Assembly: GCA_037501455.1 (NCBI GenBank)
Contig: CM074863.1
Coordinates: 61,609,501 to 61,673,500, forward strand
Direction: 5' to 3'
Source: Lantana camara
Taxonomy: Eukaryota > Streptophyta > Magnoliopsida > Lamiales > Verbenaceae
DNA length: 64,000 nucleotides
Part shown: positions 34,942-47,176 of the stretch, piece by piece
How positions within the stretch are numbered: the first letter of the stretch is position 1
Layout: every line of letters starts with the position of its first letter
Position numbers and translations under genes: made by a program
The notes under the pieces: generated by a model
Databases searched by the model: none
What the model saw: only the letters and a program-made list of their open reading frames with translations
Told to the model about the DNA's origin: nothing

Positions 34942-36155
34942 TAAGCGCGAAAGAAATATGAAGGCAAAGGACATACCCCCTGTTCTGCTAACGAATCAAA
35001 ACAGCTCGTGAGAACATTATCCTAGTCACAAGAATACTCAAGATAGTTCCGTCCAAATCTGCTAATCTTCGAATTTCCATTAGGAACGCATAACTATTCC
35101 CGGAAGGTCATCATACAAACTGCCGATGAAATCTGAACCACACCAAGTGCCGAGTAGGATGCTTGTAGCAATTATGCGACCATACCATATTCCGAGGCGA
35201 CAACCAACTCACACCGATAGCTAGCACCAACGACGGTCCCGCCATCATGTAAATGAGGACGAACAGAATAGCTTGCTACCTCGCTATTGCCCTCAGCTCT
35301 CTACCTCGCATGATAAGCAAAATGTGATCCGTACACAATTTGAGCGAGCAATACAGATCGCCATACCCTTCCCCTCTATAGAGCTAGCCGGCAAGGCTAG
35401 CCCTGTTTGTACGTGTAAATTGATTCTTATCACCGCCAAAGCGTCATTGAGTGATCCTTTTTGTCCAGTAATTTAACCATACAACTATCAAGCACCAACA
35501 ACGATAATTCTTCAAACTAGCAAATACTCAAAGCACTAAAAGAAAGTAAGTTTCGTACACCAACAACCCTCTACTTGATTGGCGAACAGGGGCAAGCTAA
35601 TAACTCAACCAACGATAGATACGTATTTAAAAAGGATCCGATGGTTTCAATTGAGCCCGAGCTCGCTATTTCGGGCCCAGCTGCCACTCCTGATTCCAAT
35701 AAGTCGTTAGTTTATTATGTATTGGCTTTATATCTTCGCGTGTTCGACAAACTTTTGGATGATGATCCTTTATTTATAGCTTATCGTGATATGCTTATCC
35801 TATTATATCCTTTATCATATCCGAAACATAGTTTTATCATGAGTGTGAGCATATCTTTCCTTTCGGCCATGGCCACCTGAATTGCATCAGGATTTCCCAA
35901 TCACGCGAGCTAGTGATTGCCTGTTCGCTACAGGATTTCCAGAACAAAGCCATACTTGTTTATTGAAATAAAATATCATTATTATTTTTATCATAAAAGT
36001 TGCAAAACAACAAGCTTATTGAAACGAAACAAAAATAAAATAAAATAAACTGCTTTAAGCTCATTCGCGTTGTGTTACCTCATTAAAAACCTTGCAAAGG
36101 GAAAACCCAGTGGGAAATAAAAAATCCTTCGCGAGGGAAAAAGAGTACAACCGCA
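34942..36155 (-). other. Element R non-coding interior, between gag and B
   Basis: About 1.2 kb after R's gag with no pol motif. On the minus strand at about 36066-36148 is a segment with CCCTCGCGAAGG, CCCACTGGGTTTTCCC and TTTTTAATGAGG, a type of sequence I associate with plant LTR elements. AGCTCG motifs continue, near 35003 and 35657. A plus-strand frame at 35575-35880 is antisense to R and unsupported. Confidence 0.6.
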
Positions 36156-36163
36156 CCATTATC

Positions 36164-37747
36164 TTAAATATGATCTTTTCTCAAGTGTTGGGGGTTCCAC
36201 GCCCGTGGCAATTCTGTTTGCTCTCCATTAGTGGGTCCCCCAACAGTCGCCTGAATTATCCCGCGAACCTGGGGCTCCTTTTGTTGCTTGTCCATACCTG
36301 TTTGCCTTCTCCTCTGAGGTTGTGCTCCTCCATTCTCTCCGAGTTCACTTGTACCTACCACGAGCTCTGGTATCTTTCCTTCTTGCACCAATCTTTCAAT
36401 TTCATCTTTTAGGTGTCCACACCGAGCAGTGTGGTGTCCGTACTCGTTATGATATTCGCATAAACTATCCGACGGAGGTCGTTTAGGCATTTGTGCTCGA
36501 GTTCATGGCCATCGAAACCCCTCCACCTGTTTTATCTATTGCAAGATTACATCTGGTGTATTCTCCAATTCAGTATAGAACCAATATCTTGCAAACTTGC
36601 GATTTCCTATTCCTTCTTCCCGATTCAGCTCCTTTGGCTGAAAAGCTTCCTGAATCCCTCTCTTCCGGCTAAGTTCTCCAACAGATGCTTTCTTTGTGGC
36701 CATTGCTTCTTCTAAGTTTATGTATCTCCCAGCTCGTCGTAATAAGTCATCAAAATCTATCACTGGATCCAGTGCCAGTGACTGAAAAAACTCACCTCCT
36801 TGAAGCCGTTGTGTGAAAGCGCTAGCTTTTACTTCATTTGTCGCGAAGGGTACGTTGAGTGCCTCTATGTTAAATCTTTGTACGTAGGCTCGAAGTGACT
36901 CCCCTATTCCTTGCTTTATGGTAAACAAGCTGAGTGCATTCCTTTTATAATGAAGCGAGCTAGCGAATTGGTTCATAAACAACCTGCAGAAATCTTCAAA
37001 GCAACTTATCATACCTGGGGGTAACAGCGAGAACCATCTTCGAGCTGGCCCTTTGAGTGTTGTTACAAACACACGGCACTTAATCCCGTCTGATAGCTTG
37101 TGCAGCATTGCCACGTGTTCGAACTCACTTATATGCTTTGCGGGATCACCTGTTCCATCAAAATCCGCTACCTGCACGGACCTAAAGTTATACGGGAGGT
37201 CTTCTTCTAAGACTTCTTCTGTGAATGCGCTTCCTTTTTTCCTCTCCGGCGTGGGGTCTTGCAAATTCTTCCTCATCTCCTCTATCATTTTTCCCATATC
37301 CTGCATCTTTTCTTCCCAGTTATTAGTCCCTCTATTAACCGGGCCTCTGTTTCTTGATGTCGTCTGGATTGTTGTTTGATCGTTCTCCTCATAGTAGTCC
37401 TTGTCTTCAGAGCTGTCTTCCAGATCAATATGAGGTACCTCTGTTCGCTTTCCCTTGACCGTGGTATCGACCTCATCTCTCACCGTTCTCCGCTGGCTCC
37501 TAGTATGGCTAGCTCCTGCCCGAGCTTCTCGCTTTTCAACAATCATCTCCACCAGAGCTCGGAGCTGATCCATCGTCATGTTAGCAGGCAGTACGGCTGG
37601 TGTCTGACTTCCCTCCCCCTGAACGTCTTTTTGTTTCATATTCTCAGGGGTAGCATAATCGATCCTTCCGCTACCACCATATCTGCGATTGTTCGCCATT
37701 ATTTTATCGATCTGGTCCAATACTTGGTCGATATGTTCCCTCATCAT
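36164..37747 (-). pseudogene. Element R gag, one frame with two stops
   Basis: The first ATG on the minus strand is at 37747 (MMREHIDQVLDQ); the frame also reads upstream through the primer site without ATG. The capsid domain is a retrotransposon gag type, with DFDGTGDPAKHISEFEH, TLKGPARRWFSLLPPG and LFMNQFASS. Two in-frame stops near 36500-36538 (TAG and TGA) separate the last part, which has the knuckle-like CEYHNEYGHHTARCGHLKDE. About 528 codons in all. Both stops could come from C-to-T changes. Gag is the only protein R encodes, as in TR-GAG elements. Confidence 0.87.
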
Positions 37748-37808
37748 CTTCCTGCAAAGAAGAAAATAAAACTCGACCAGTACTAAAAAAGGAACGAAAA
37801 TTTTTTTC

Positions 37809-37827
37809 GTTCCCACAGACGGCGCCA
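37809..37827 (-). other. Element R primer binding site
   Basis: The minus strand reads TGGCGCCGTCTGTGGGAAC, directly after the 5' LTR. TGGCGCC starts are common in plant gypsy and gag-only elements. I do not assign the tRNA. It differs from the initiator-Met site of B, C, D, E and F. Confidence 0.8.
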
Positions 37828-37828
37828 A

Positions 37829-38283
37829 TGATGAGTACTCGCCGAATCTATCTACCTCTCTCTATTTTTCTCTCGTATATTGTGTTCTCCTTTCATAGCG
37901 ACTAAACTTCTCCTTATATAGCCCCTGAGTCCCATTAGGGTTTACTACGTTTCCGATTCCGTATTGGATTCTGTCTTATCGTTTTATTCTTTTTCGTACT
38001 TATCCTCGGGATTCCTTCCCTTCTCCATCAAGTCATACCCACTACCTGTAACTACCTAAGTGTCCTTTCGTAAATAGAGTCCAAGGAGCTAACGTATCGG
38101 GCGAGCTCCGAATACAGCTCGCCATACCCGAGCTCGTCTAAGTAATAGTACGTGCAGCTTACCGTCTTTCTGAGGAGCGACCTCATACCGCGAGCTCCCC
38201 CCACAGCTCGTCGTAAGTTAATTACATATTATTCTAACTCTCATAAAGCTGGCCACATGTCCTAGGTGGGTAGGGCCCCATCA
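37829..38283 (-). repeat. Element R 5' LTR (right copy)
   Basis: 455 bp, TGATGAG...CCCATCA on the plus strand. A minus-strand TATATAAGGA at 37911-37920 lies about 85 bp from the LTR 3' end and could be the TATA box. Confidence 0.93.
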
Positions 38284-38288
38284 ATTAT

Positions 38289-39640
38289 AAGCAAATTCAA
38301 TCAAAGGTAACTGCTCCTGCCCCGAATTCTGAAAATCCATCGCGCAAGCCCGAAGTAGATCTTCCAAATATCTTATTAATCTCTCGGTCTAACCATCTTT
38401 TTGTGGGTGAAATGTTGTGCTGAACTTGAGTCTCGTTCCCAAAATGGCCTGTAATTCTTGCTACAACTTCTATGTGAACCTCGGGTCTCAGTCTAAAACT
38501 ATGCTCACCGGAATATCATGAAGTCTGATAATTTCTCTGTTGTAGATCTCGGCTAACTTTGGAATCTTATAAGACATCCGGACCGGTAGAAAGTGAGCAG
38601 ACTTCGTAAACCTATCCACGATTACCCAAACACCATTAAATCCTCCTTTTACCTTCGGTAATCCAGAAACAAAGTCCATCGTTACTTGTTCCCATTCTAT
38701 TCGGGAAAAGGTAACGGTTGTAGAAGTCCCGCGGGTCTTTGGTGTTCAGCTTTCACTCTTTGACAAGTCAAGCAATGTTTCACATACTCGGCAATGTCTC
38801 TTTTCATTCCATTCCACCAATAATATTGTTTCAGATACTTATACATTTTATTTCCTCCCGGGTGGACCGAATATGCTGACTTGTGAGCTTCTTCAAGTAG
38901 AACCCGTTTCAACTCTTCGGGCACTAGTACTCTGTTTCTGAATCGAAGCAAACCGGTCTCGTTAAACCCAAAAGGACTCTCCGGATCATCTCTAGCCTTG
39001 CTTACCAATTTTTGTACCTCCGGATCATTATTCTGAGCCTCAAATAACCGATACTTCAATTCCGGCTGAATTGTGATATTAGAAACCCGAGCCTTTAGCA
39101 TAATTGGAGTAACTTCATCACTTTCCTTTATTTCCAAATTCGATACACTCGCCTTCCTGCTAAGTGTATCGGCGACCATGTTGGCTTTTCCCGGATGATA
39201 CTTGATCGTGCAATCATAATCTTCTAACTTTTCCATCCAACACCGTTCCCTCATATTCAAGTCCTTCTGCATGAATAAATACTGGAGGCTCTTGTGGTCG
39301 GTGAAAATCTCAAAAGAAGTCGCGTATAAATAATGTCTCCATTTCCCGAGAGCAAAGATCACGGCTGCAAGATCCAGGTCGTGTGTAGGATAATTCTTTT
39401 CATATTCCTTTAACTTTCGGGAGGCATAAGCAATCACCTTTCCTTTATGAGTTAAAACACAACCTAAGCCTTCCTTAGAAGCATCAGTATACACGGCATA
39501 CTCTTCTGAACCCTCGGGTCATGCTAACACCGAAGCTGACACTAACTTTTCTTTCAAAAAGTTGAAACTTTGATCACATTTCTCGTCCCAGACAAACTTG
39601 ACATCTTTCTTTGTCAATCAGGTTAACAGTGCAGCCATCT
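38289..39640 (-). pseudogene. Element A RNase H and integrase core
   Basis: On the minus strand [27 protein letters not shown] and TDHKSLQYLF mark RNase H. VHPGGNKMYKYLKQYYWWNG with HCLTCQ is an intact HHCC zinc finger, and MDFVSGLPK and VDRFTKSAHF begin the integrase core. PLPFPE is followed by a TAG where C has Trp (EWKW), and by a one-base shift. The frame reaches LIEFAYN at 38289, where R is inserted, and resumes at 1218 going left. Confidence 0.88.
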
Positions 39641-39650
39641 TAGAGAAATC

Positions 39651-40900
39651 CTAAACGAACCTCCTGTAATATCCGGCCAATCCCAAGAAGCTCCTAACTT
39701 CCGAGGCATTCTTTGGTTTCTCCCATTTAAGCACAACCTCAATTTTCGAGGGATAGACTTCCAAACCCTTGCCTGAAATCACATGTCCCAAGAAAGCAAC
39801 CCGATCGATCCAAAATTCACACTTACTGAATTTAGCGAACAACTCATGGTCCTTTAAAGTGTGTAGAATAAGCTTAAGATGCCTCGCATGCTCCTCGGTA
39901 GATTTTGAGAATACCATAATGTCATTGATGAAAATTACCACAAACTTGTCGAGGAAAGGTCTCAAAATCTGGTGCATCATATCCATGAAAGCTGTAGGGG
40001 CGTTAGTTAATCCAAATGGCATAACCACGAACTCGTAATGCCCGTACCGAGTATTGAATCCCGTCTTTGGAATATCCTCTGCTCGGATTCGCAGCTGGTA
40101 GTATCCCTGTCTTAAATCCAATTTCGAGTAGACCTTGGAACTATGAAGTATATCAAATAATTCCTCGATGTGTGGAAGGGGATACTTGTTCTTGATAGTC
40201 ATCCGGTTCAAATCCCGATAATCGATGCACATCCTTAAAGTCCCGTCCTTTTTCTTTACAAATAAAACTAGTGCTCCCCAGGGTGAAGAACTCGGCCTGA
40301 TGTACCCAACTTCCATCAATGCCTCGAGCTGAACCTTTACCTCTTTCAATTCTGCTGGAGCCATCCGATATGGAGTCTTCGAATACGGCTCTGCATTCGG
40401 GTAAAGATCAATCACAAATTCAATCTCTCGTTCGGGAGGCAAAGAATCTAATTTCTCTGGAAAGACTTCGGGAAATTCCTTCACTACTTTCGTGTCTTCC
40501 AATTTCACCTGATCCTTGGGCTTATTCAGGATATAGGCAATGAACCATGTAGCCCCATCTCTGACCAATTTTCGAGCCTCTGAGAAAGAAAGTAGGGGTA
40601 CCGTCTTCGAACTCCAACCTGTAGTAACCTCGGAACCCAACTGCACTTTCTTCGCCCGACAATCCATTGTAGCACAGTGCCTATACAACCAATCCATCCC
40701 TAGAATAGACCCGTATCTTTCCATTGGCATAACAATGAAATCTGTCAAGAACTCTCGGCCCTCAATCACCACTGGAACATCCCTGTAAACCTGATCCGTC
40801 TCTCGTCTACTACCGAAAGGAGTGCTAACTAAATAGCACACAGAAGAGCATATTGTAGGCAAAGAAAGGAGTGTGTAGCTCCTGGATCAAATAATGTATG
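39651..40900 (-). pseudogene. Element A protease end and reverse transcriptase
   Basis: The protease motif near 40880 reads FDPGATHSF (Pro in place of the usual Ser or Thr), followed by [11 protein letters not shown] frame of about 400 codons then covers [104 protein letters not shown]. The catalytic box is [11 protein letters not shown], with the first aspartate replaced by Asn (GAT to AAT). Apart from this, RT is the best preserved part of A. Confidence 0.9.
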
Positions 40901-41029
40901 GTTGTTCGTGCCATGGATGCATATGGTACCCTCAACGACTGCCGCAGGGTCGATCTCAGCATCCTGCTCCTCTCCAGCCAGTGCATAAGCTCGAGCTCTC
41001 ACTAGTGGCCTCGGACATACAAGTGGCGG

Positions 41030-42076
41030 ATCCTAACGATCCGAACAACCATCAACCCGGTGCTCGTCACTCCCACAGATCAAACATAAACCCAACCGTC
41101 GTCTGCAGTTATCATATATATGTGTAGTAAGCCCACAAAATTTGCAACCTGATTTCTGAAGTGGCTGTGGTGGTGCTGGAGCTCGTGGAGCCTTCTAGGG
41201 TGGTCCTGTAGCTTTAAATTTCTTCCTGGATTCCTTTAGTGCTGGAGGTGCAGAATAAACCATAGGCCTCTTTTCCGAGCTCGATCCCTGTCCCGATCTC
41301 GAACCCGAAGCCTGTCCTGTGCGGGGAATAGGCCTCCTGGCAATGTCTGAATCCTCGACCTTCAAAGCTTTGGCGGTAGCTTTGGCCCAGGTGCTCGTGT
41401 TAGCTGCTTTCAAGGCCTCTTGGATATCTGGCCTGAGTCCTTACACGAACTGCATCGCCTTGTGAAAGTCGTCATTCTCTATGTTAGGTGCATAGCGAGA
41501 TAGTCTCTCGAATTCGGCGATGTACTGGCCCACTGATCTCCCTCCTTGCTTCAACTCTGTAAACTCCCTCAACCTGCGGGTACTGGAAGCTGGAGGAATA
41601 AACTTGTTTCTAAACTCCCGTACAAAGACCTCCCACGTGATATCTGTACCAGCAGCCTCCAAAACTATCTGAGTGCTCTCCCACCAGGAGTAAGCCTCGC
41701 CCTGCGTCAAAGTAAGGGTGCAGCGAGCCTTCTCCTGAGTATCACAAGGAATGAGCTGCCAAATTCACTAGACTTCTTTCAACCACATCTCCGCATGAAT
41801 ATCGTCGCCCTTATAGAACTTCAGGGGACGCTGATTCTAAAACTCTCGTAGTATAGCTGAAATGGGGTTCTCCTGGGGTGTTACGGGTGTTGGTGGTGCT
41901 GGAGGGGCCCTTTCCAGAAGCCTCTGATCAGTCAGGCCTACCACGGCGTTCATGAAATCCTGGGGCTGTGCCTGACCAGGTGGAGGAGGAGGTGATCTCT
42001 CATGACGATGATGGCGGTGATGGCGATGATGCCGATGTCTCGGAGATCGGTCACGGTGATGTCTATCACGATCCAT
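41030..42076 (-). pseudogene. Element A gag
   Basis: ATG at 42076 starts a His/Arg-rich N-terminus (MDRDRHHRDRSP) like that of C. A stop ends the first frame near 41837. The capsid resumes at 41710 with GEAYSWWESTQIV, FRNKFIPPASS, LREFTELKQGGRSVGQYIAE and ERLSRYAPN. Another stop near 41441 precedes the basic linker (41195-41413). Two canonical zinc knuckles, CKFCGLTTHIYDNC and CLICGSDEHRVDGC, lie near 41045-41145. Unlike C, A keeps the capsid core. Confidence 0.88.
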
Positions 42077-42310
42077 CCTGAAATCAAATTACTACACATA
42101 CGTGGTTTGATTAATAAATGCAAATGTGTGCATATAATTCCATAATGTCAATAAGCACACGTTCAAAGAAGATCAAATAACTCAAGTAATGCAAGAATTC
42201 AAGTAAATCAAGTAATTCAATTAAATGCAGATTCTCAGGTAACAAGTAATCCTATGCCGTACGACCTAGACTCACTTGACACGACTCGAGAACCTCGGTT
42301 TTGCAATCGG

Positions 42311-42323
42311 GCTCTGATACCAC
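42311..42323 (-). other. Element A primer binding site
   Basis: The plus strand has GGCTCTGATACCACC, the complement of GGTGGTATCAGAGCC, just before the A 5' LTR end at 42331. Confidence 0.88.
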
Positions 42324-42330
42324 CTGTAGA

Positions 42331-42445
42331 TGTAACACCCTAACCCCCAAGGCACTACATCCCCCGCACTATAGCCCGATCCACATACGAAATGGACAAT
42401 CCGTACATAAACCGAAAATATAGCGAACGGGTGACAATCAAGAAA
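42331..42445 (-). repeat. Element A 5' LTR, truncated stub
   Basis: On the minus strand this ends ...GGGTGTTACA. It aligns with the last 110 bp of the B LTR (GGATTGTCCATTTC, GCGGGGGATGT, GTTACA). It is cut at about 42445, where copia G sequence begins without the usual LTR terminus. Confidence 0.8.
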
Positions 42446-43722
42446 ATAATTAAACCAAAGTCTATTAAATAATTAACACATTAATTATTTAACATCACAT
42501 AATCACGTGTGGCACACGTGTCTTAATGACACGTGTCCAATCACGTGAGCCACACGTGTGATTTCACACGTGTGGAACCCCTTAGGCCCGATTAACTCGT
42601 TTAATCATTTTCAAGCCTCAACTCATGTAACCAAGTTGTTGTATGTGACCCTCTAGGTTCTCAATTCAATTAGCAGTGACCCTAATTAATTAATTCACTA
42701 ATTAATTAATCAGTCCACAGATTAAATGACCATAGTCTAGCAACAGGTGTTTAACCCCAAGCTGAATTGGAATGTTCGGATTTGACAGAACCTTTAAGTC
42801 ATTGATTCATGTGAGATACAATCCTCCTACTTTCTATCTCTCAACCAAGATCTAGGGCAAGGGAATAATCAGAACCCTAATAATCTGGTCTTAAAGCTAA
42901 GTGCATTTCATATCCATTTGATCTCAATCCAAGAAACCCTTTTCTTGATGTCTTGATCTACTGCCTTGGCCAAGGACTCCATATGGCATATGAATGACTT
43001 ACACAATAAGAGATCACCTTGCAAATGCAAGTGTAGGTCCTTTCTTGATTCTCATTCACTTTCATGAGTCACTTGTGCAGCCCCAGCATAAGCCTTGAAT
43101 CAGTTGTCTAAGGCGACACCCTTTAAAGCTTATACCTAAGACTACAGAGTTAACTCATAAAGTGACAAGGAACCTCAAGTCTAAGGATCAATTAATCACA
43201 TCAATGACTCGTGAGATATTTCCTAATCTGGAAGTTTCCATTTCCTGAAATAGAAACTTCCTTTCCCATTTAGGAACGTTCTCACACGGGGCACCTCAGT
43301 GAACTTACTTATTAAAGTAAGCACCCTCATGTATCACGCACGTATCAACTATACACTTTGCACCTCCATGAAACAAGGTGGTCCTTCTTAAGGGCGTGAT
43401 CCCACAAGCAAGCCTTAGAGGAGTCAGGTTGACACTCCCACTGTCTGTAGGACTCATCGGCTTGGAGCATTTTACTAATCATGACTTATGTGATATAGGG
43501 CTCGTTTCATGAACCATTTCACCTAAATGGTAGAGTCCTAAAGTCATCAGGATTAGGAGAGTTCTCATACATGCGCACGTAATGGAAACACACAAAACAC
43601 GTATTGGCATATAAAGAAGTGTTTGCCTTAATTCGTTATTTCATTCAAAGATTGTCTGTGATATAAGAAAAGTCCCAAAGCAGATTACTTCGAATCGGCT
43701 TTCTAGGGCACTATTCCTAATA
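42446..43722 (-). repeat. Element G 3' LTR, first 1277 bp
   Basis: On the minus strand it starts TATTAGGAATAG (TGTTAGG in D) and runs to about LTR position 1272, just past CTTTGGTTTAATT. The G-box cluster is kept at 42503-42575. TATA and R-U5 are lost. Confidence 0.9.
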
Positions 43723-43736
43723 ATCTCCCACTTGCC
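43723..43736 (-). other. Element G polypurine tract
   Basis: The minus strand reads GCAAGTGGGAGAT before the LTR start, as in D. Confidence 0.85.
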
Positions 43737-46700
43737 CGTAAAAGCCATTTAGGTACTGTAAGCCTCATCTTCTCAAGATGCACTTTGAGAGCCTATTGAC
43801 TTTGGGCGTTTCCAAAGTGGATCTGCTATATTCTCTGCTGATGTGACCCTCTTGTTTACACATCTCTTAGGAAACACCTTTTCCTTATAAAGTGATTCGT
43901 AATCACGTGTTCAGTCTCTTGGTGAGGTCTTGGTTCTCTAACTTGAGCAACCATCCATTTTATCATACAATATGATAAAGGAGTTGTTTCATGATAGGAA
44001 CTTCATCTAACCAGTTAGATGGAGTTTCTTACCCAAACACTTAACTTAGCGTTATATAATACGACTAAGTTCTCAACTACAATAGTCGAGTTTTGCAATG
44101 TCCGTCCTTGGAACCCCTTTCCAACACATTGTATTACCATTCTGGTAGAAGTCGTATCCTTTCAATGATTTCATAATCATCTATGTTTGATGAACGGTTA
44201 CATCAAATATCCTTCTAACAACAAGATCTTTTGGGCTCTGTAAATTAATACATATCCTCATTTCTTCTCAAGTACTCTGAGGACATCCTTTACAGAAATC
44301 TAATGACCTTCTCTGAGGTCATATTAGATTCGGCCTACTATGCTTAGTGTTGCGCCATATCTAATTTAGTACATAACTTTTCATACATTATGCACCCTTT
44401 CACTTAAAGGGATTTTGGACATTCTAACTTTCTTAAAGTTATCTTAGGACATATACTCTTCAAAAGAGATATTCCATTGTCCATACTAAACTCCTTTTAG
44501 TATTATGGTTATGTACTCGTTTTGTGATAATCCTTTTATTCTCTTAGATCTATCTTCTATAGATCTGAATGTCGAGAATATAGGATAATCACTAAGATCT
44601 TTCATGTCAAATTGTTTCTTAAACAAGAATTGGTAACTTTCACGTCATCCTTGACATTCCTAATGAGAAGGATGTCGTTTTTCTAAAGAACCAAAAAATT
44701 GACTCTTACATCACTAACTTTCTTATGTACACTTTTGAGACTTATTCGACTTCCATCTGTGTCAAACGATTTGACTATCCTATGAAATCGAATTGTCTAA
44801 CTCCTAGAAGCCTTTATCAATCCACAGATTGACTTTAGGGATTTGCATACCTTATGTATACTCCCACTGAGTATGAGATTTATAGAAATACCTTATTTCA
44901 GTCTCTTTCAATCTCATATTGAACAAGATAGTTCTCATATTCATTTATCATATCTCATAGTCAGAATATGAGGATGTGGTAAACATAATCCAAATGGACT
45001 TTTGCATTTCAATCGTCAAGAAGGTTGTAATGCTTTCCATTTACTCAGAGCTCCACGAGCTTGATCCTATCAGGTGGATCAACCAAGGTCAAAACTTGGT
45101 TTGAGTATATGGAATCCATATTAGATTTCAAGGCTTGCTTATACTACTCAGATTCCAAATCTGACAGCGTCTCCTCTTCAAGTAATTCCTTGGCTATCTA
45201 GGAACGCGTTCTAAACACGTCTTAAGAGAAGGGTTTCACACGTGTACATACTCTAAAATTTGGCTAAATTTTATCAGATGGGCTCGTTTCTTCTATATGT
45301 GGAGTGGATATTTATCGTCAAATTTCTTTGAGGTCTGCTTGCTTGTCTTTCTTCTTCTACAGGAACGATTCCTTAAGAAAGATACATTCCTTGAGACAAA
45401 CAACCTTTGTCTAAGGGAATTGCAGAAACGATATTCAATATCGTTGTATAAACTTGAACTCATTTCAAACTTATCTCCCACTATCCTCTTCACTTAAGAG
45501 GATTCTACTAAATTCTTGGATAAGAATAATTAGGGAATTTAATATGCCACATTGCATAGTGCAACTAAAGGACTGATTTTGGAAGGTACTAAATTCAAAA
45601 TCTCTAACTGCATATTCTGGGAGTTTATTCCTAGAATGATTATAAGTCAGTAAAGCTTGCTATGGAATGGACCATGTTGCATTAGGTTTCATTCCCTCAT
45701 TCGGAAACACTAAGGTGTTCTCGAATTAGTTTACTGAGAGATAATCTTATTATCTCTAAGATGACTAAGGAATTAGTTACTAAGATATTGGCTATCTCGA
45801 TCATATCGATTTACCTATAACTTATGACTACTTCGGTTCCTAACCTCCTTTTGAAATTCCATGAATTTCATATAAGTTTCGAATTTGTACTTTAACAAGC
45901 ACATTCATTCATAATGATTAAACTGACGATTGTATCTAGTGCTTATATTAAGCACCTTACACTCATCAGCATGGATCGAAATCCACTATAATTTTGGAAC
46001 GTTCCATGTTTCACCTAAACAATGTTCCGGGAACGTTTTCCCTTTGAGATAGGATTCACAGGAAGTCAACTCTATAGGTTCATTTTTGAAAAATGATCCT
46101 AAGATGTCTTGCTAATCCTTTTATATCTCAACGTTCCAAAGTAATTCGAAGCTTTGTCATCTCACTTACTTTTGTTATCTCGTTGTATGTTCAGAACATT
46201 AGTGCCTTGAGTCTTTGCACAACGGATTATGCAGAATTGACTAAAGACTAGTGAATTCTATTCCTAGTAGAATTACTAAACGAGGTAACATTTTAGAGTA
46301 CTCATACTCTATGCAGTTCCCTTTCAAAGTCCTTATTTGCTACCATAGAAGCAAACGTCCTATTTGATCTCCAGTGTCTTTTGGGCGTACCCCTTACATG
46401 CCCCTCCATTGGGCTCTTAAGGGTTTCTTCTTCTTTAGGCGTTCAAGCCTTTAACTTAGGGAGTTTAGAAGAAGAATTAACCATCTCAACCTTTTATTCC
46501 TTCTTAAGGATGCTCTCAACCATTATCAACTAAATGATTAACTATGCTACATTAGCATCATTCTAGTTGAGCATAAAGGGTTTGAATGATGGTGGAAGCA
46601 ATGTAAGCAATCAGTGCATTGAGAACTCTTTTCTCAGTTAATGATCGAGACCACAAGATCTTCAAATAAGATCTTTAGACCTTGTTCATGTGCACTTGTT

Positions 46701-46990
46701 TCCTCATTTGGAATATTGAATGATTCCACAATGTTATACCTTGTAACATTTTTATGAGGTGGTTCAATTGCTCTTAAGTGGTTTGGAGAAATTCATTCAC
46801 CTCAGATTGCTTCTCTTTTGGCCCGGGTCGAATTTTCATAATTGAAAACTTCGCCCTTTAGAGAACACCTTTCTCTATTCGGAATCTAAAACGAATTTTC
46901 CAAAGCTAATTTAGAGTTAGTTAGGACTTAGTCAACTCTTTTGACTTAAGGATGGATACGAATGGGTTTGCATTTCATATTGTAGAGAAT
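43737..46990 (-). pseudogene. Element G eroded copia gag-pol
   Basis: Colinear with D 22095-25330 and nearly identical, including stops. The short frame at 45293-45493 (KRIVGDKFEMSSSLYNDIEY) matches D's frame at 23560-23775 with few changes. Shared disablements show that D and G descend from one already defective source. Confidence 0.85.
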
Positions 46991-47176
46991 CACAGAACTA
47001 CAACCTAAATGCTAAGCAGAGAACTAGGTGAGCATGCTGAATTATAACGATATACAAAAGATAAGGTCTTTAATCTAATGTAGCTCCCACTGTTTTTCAA
47101 AGATCTATAATTCCCAAAGATCTAAGAGGAACACGTTTCCCAATGGGTACTAAGATCCCAAGCATTTTACCTCGGA

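Larger units (their letters stand above)
1224..38283 (-). mobile_element. Element R: gag-only LTR retrotransposon (TR-GAG-like), interrupted by B
   Basis: Two 455-bp LTRs (1224-1678 and 37829-38283) flank an interior of about 5.1 kb once element B is removed. ATTAT is duplicated at 1219-1223 and 38284-38288. The LTRs start TGATG and end CATCA. Orientation is minus, from the positions of the primer site, gag and polypurine tract. Only gag is recognisable. No protease, RT or integrase remains, so it would depend on proteins in trans, as in the plant TR-GAG class. About 20 of 455 LTR positions differ, making it the oldest element in the window that can be dated. Confidence 0.9.

Noticed and set aside
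35575..35880. 101-codon plus-strand frame antisense to R
   Set aside because: Starts without ATG, is antisense to the element and has no recognisable domain.
36536..37828. Gag of R starting at 37828
   Set aside because: The codon there is TTG at the LTR/primer-site border. The first ATG in the frame is at 37747.
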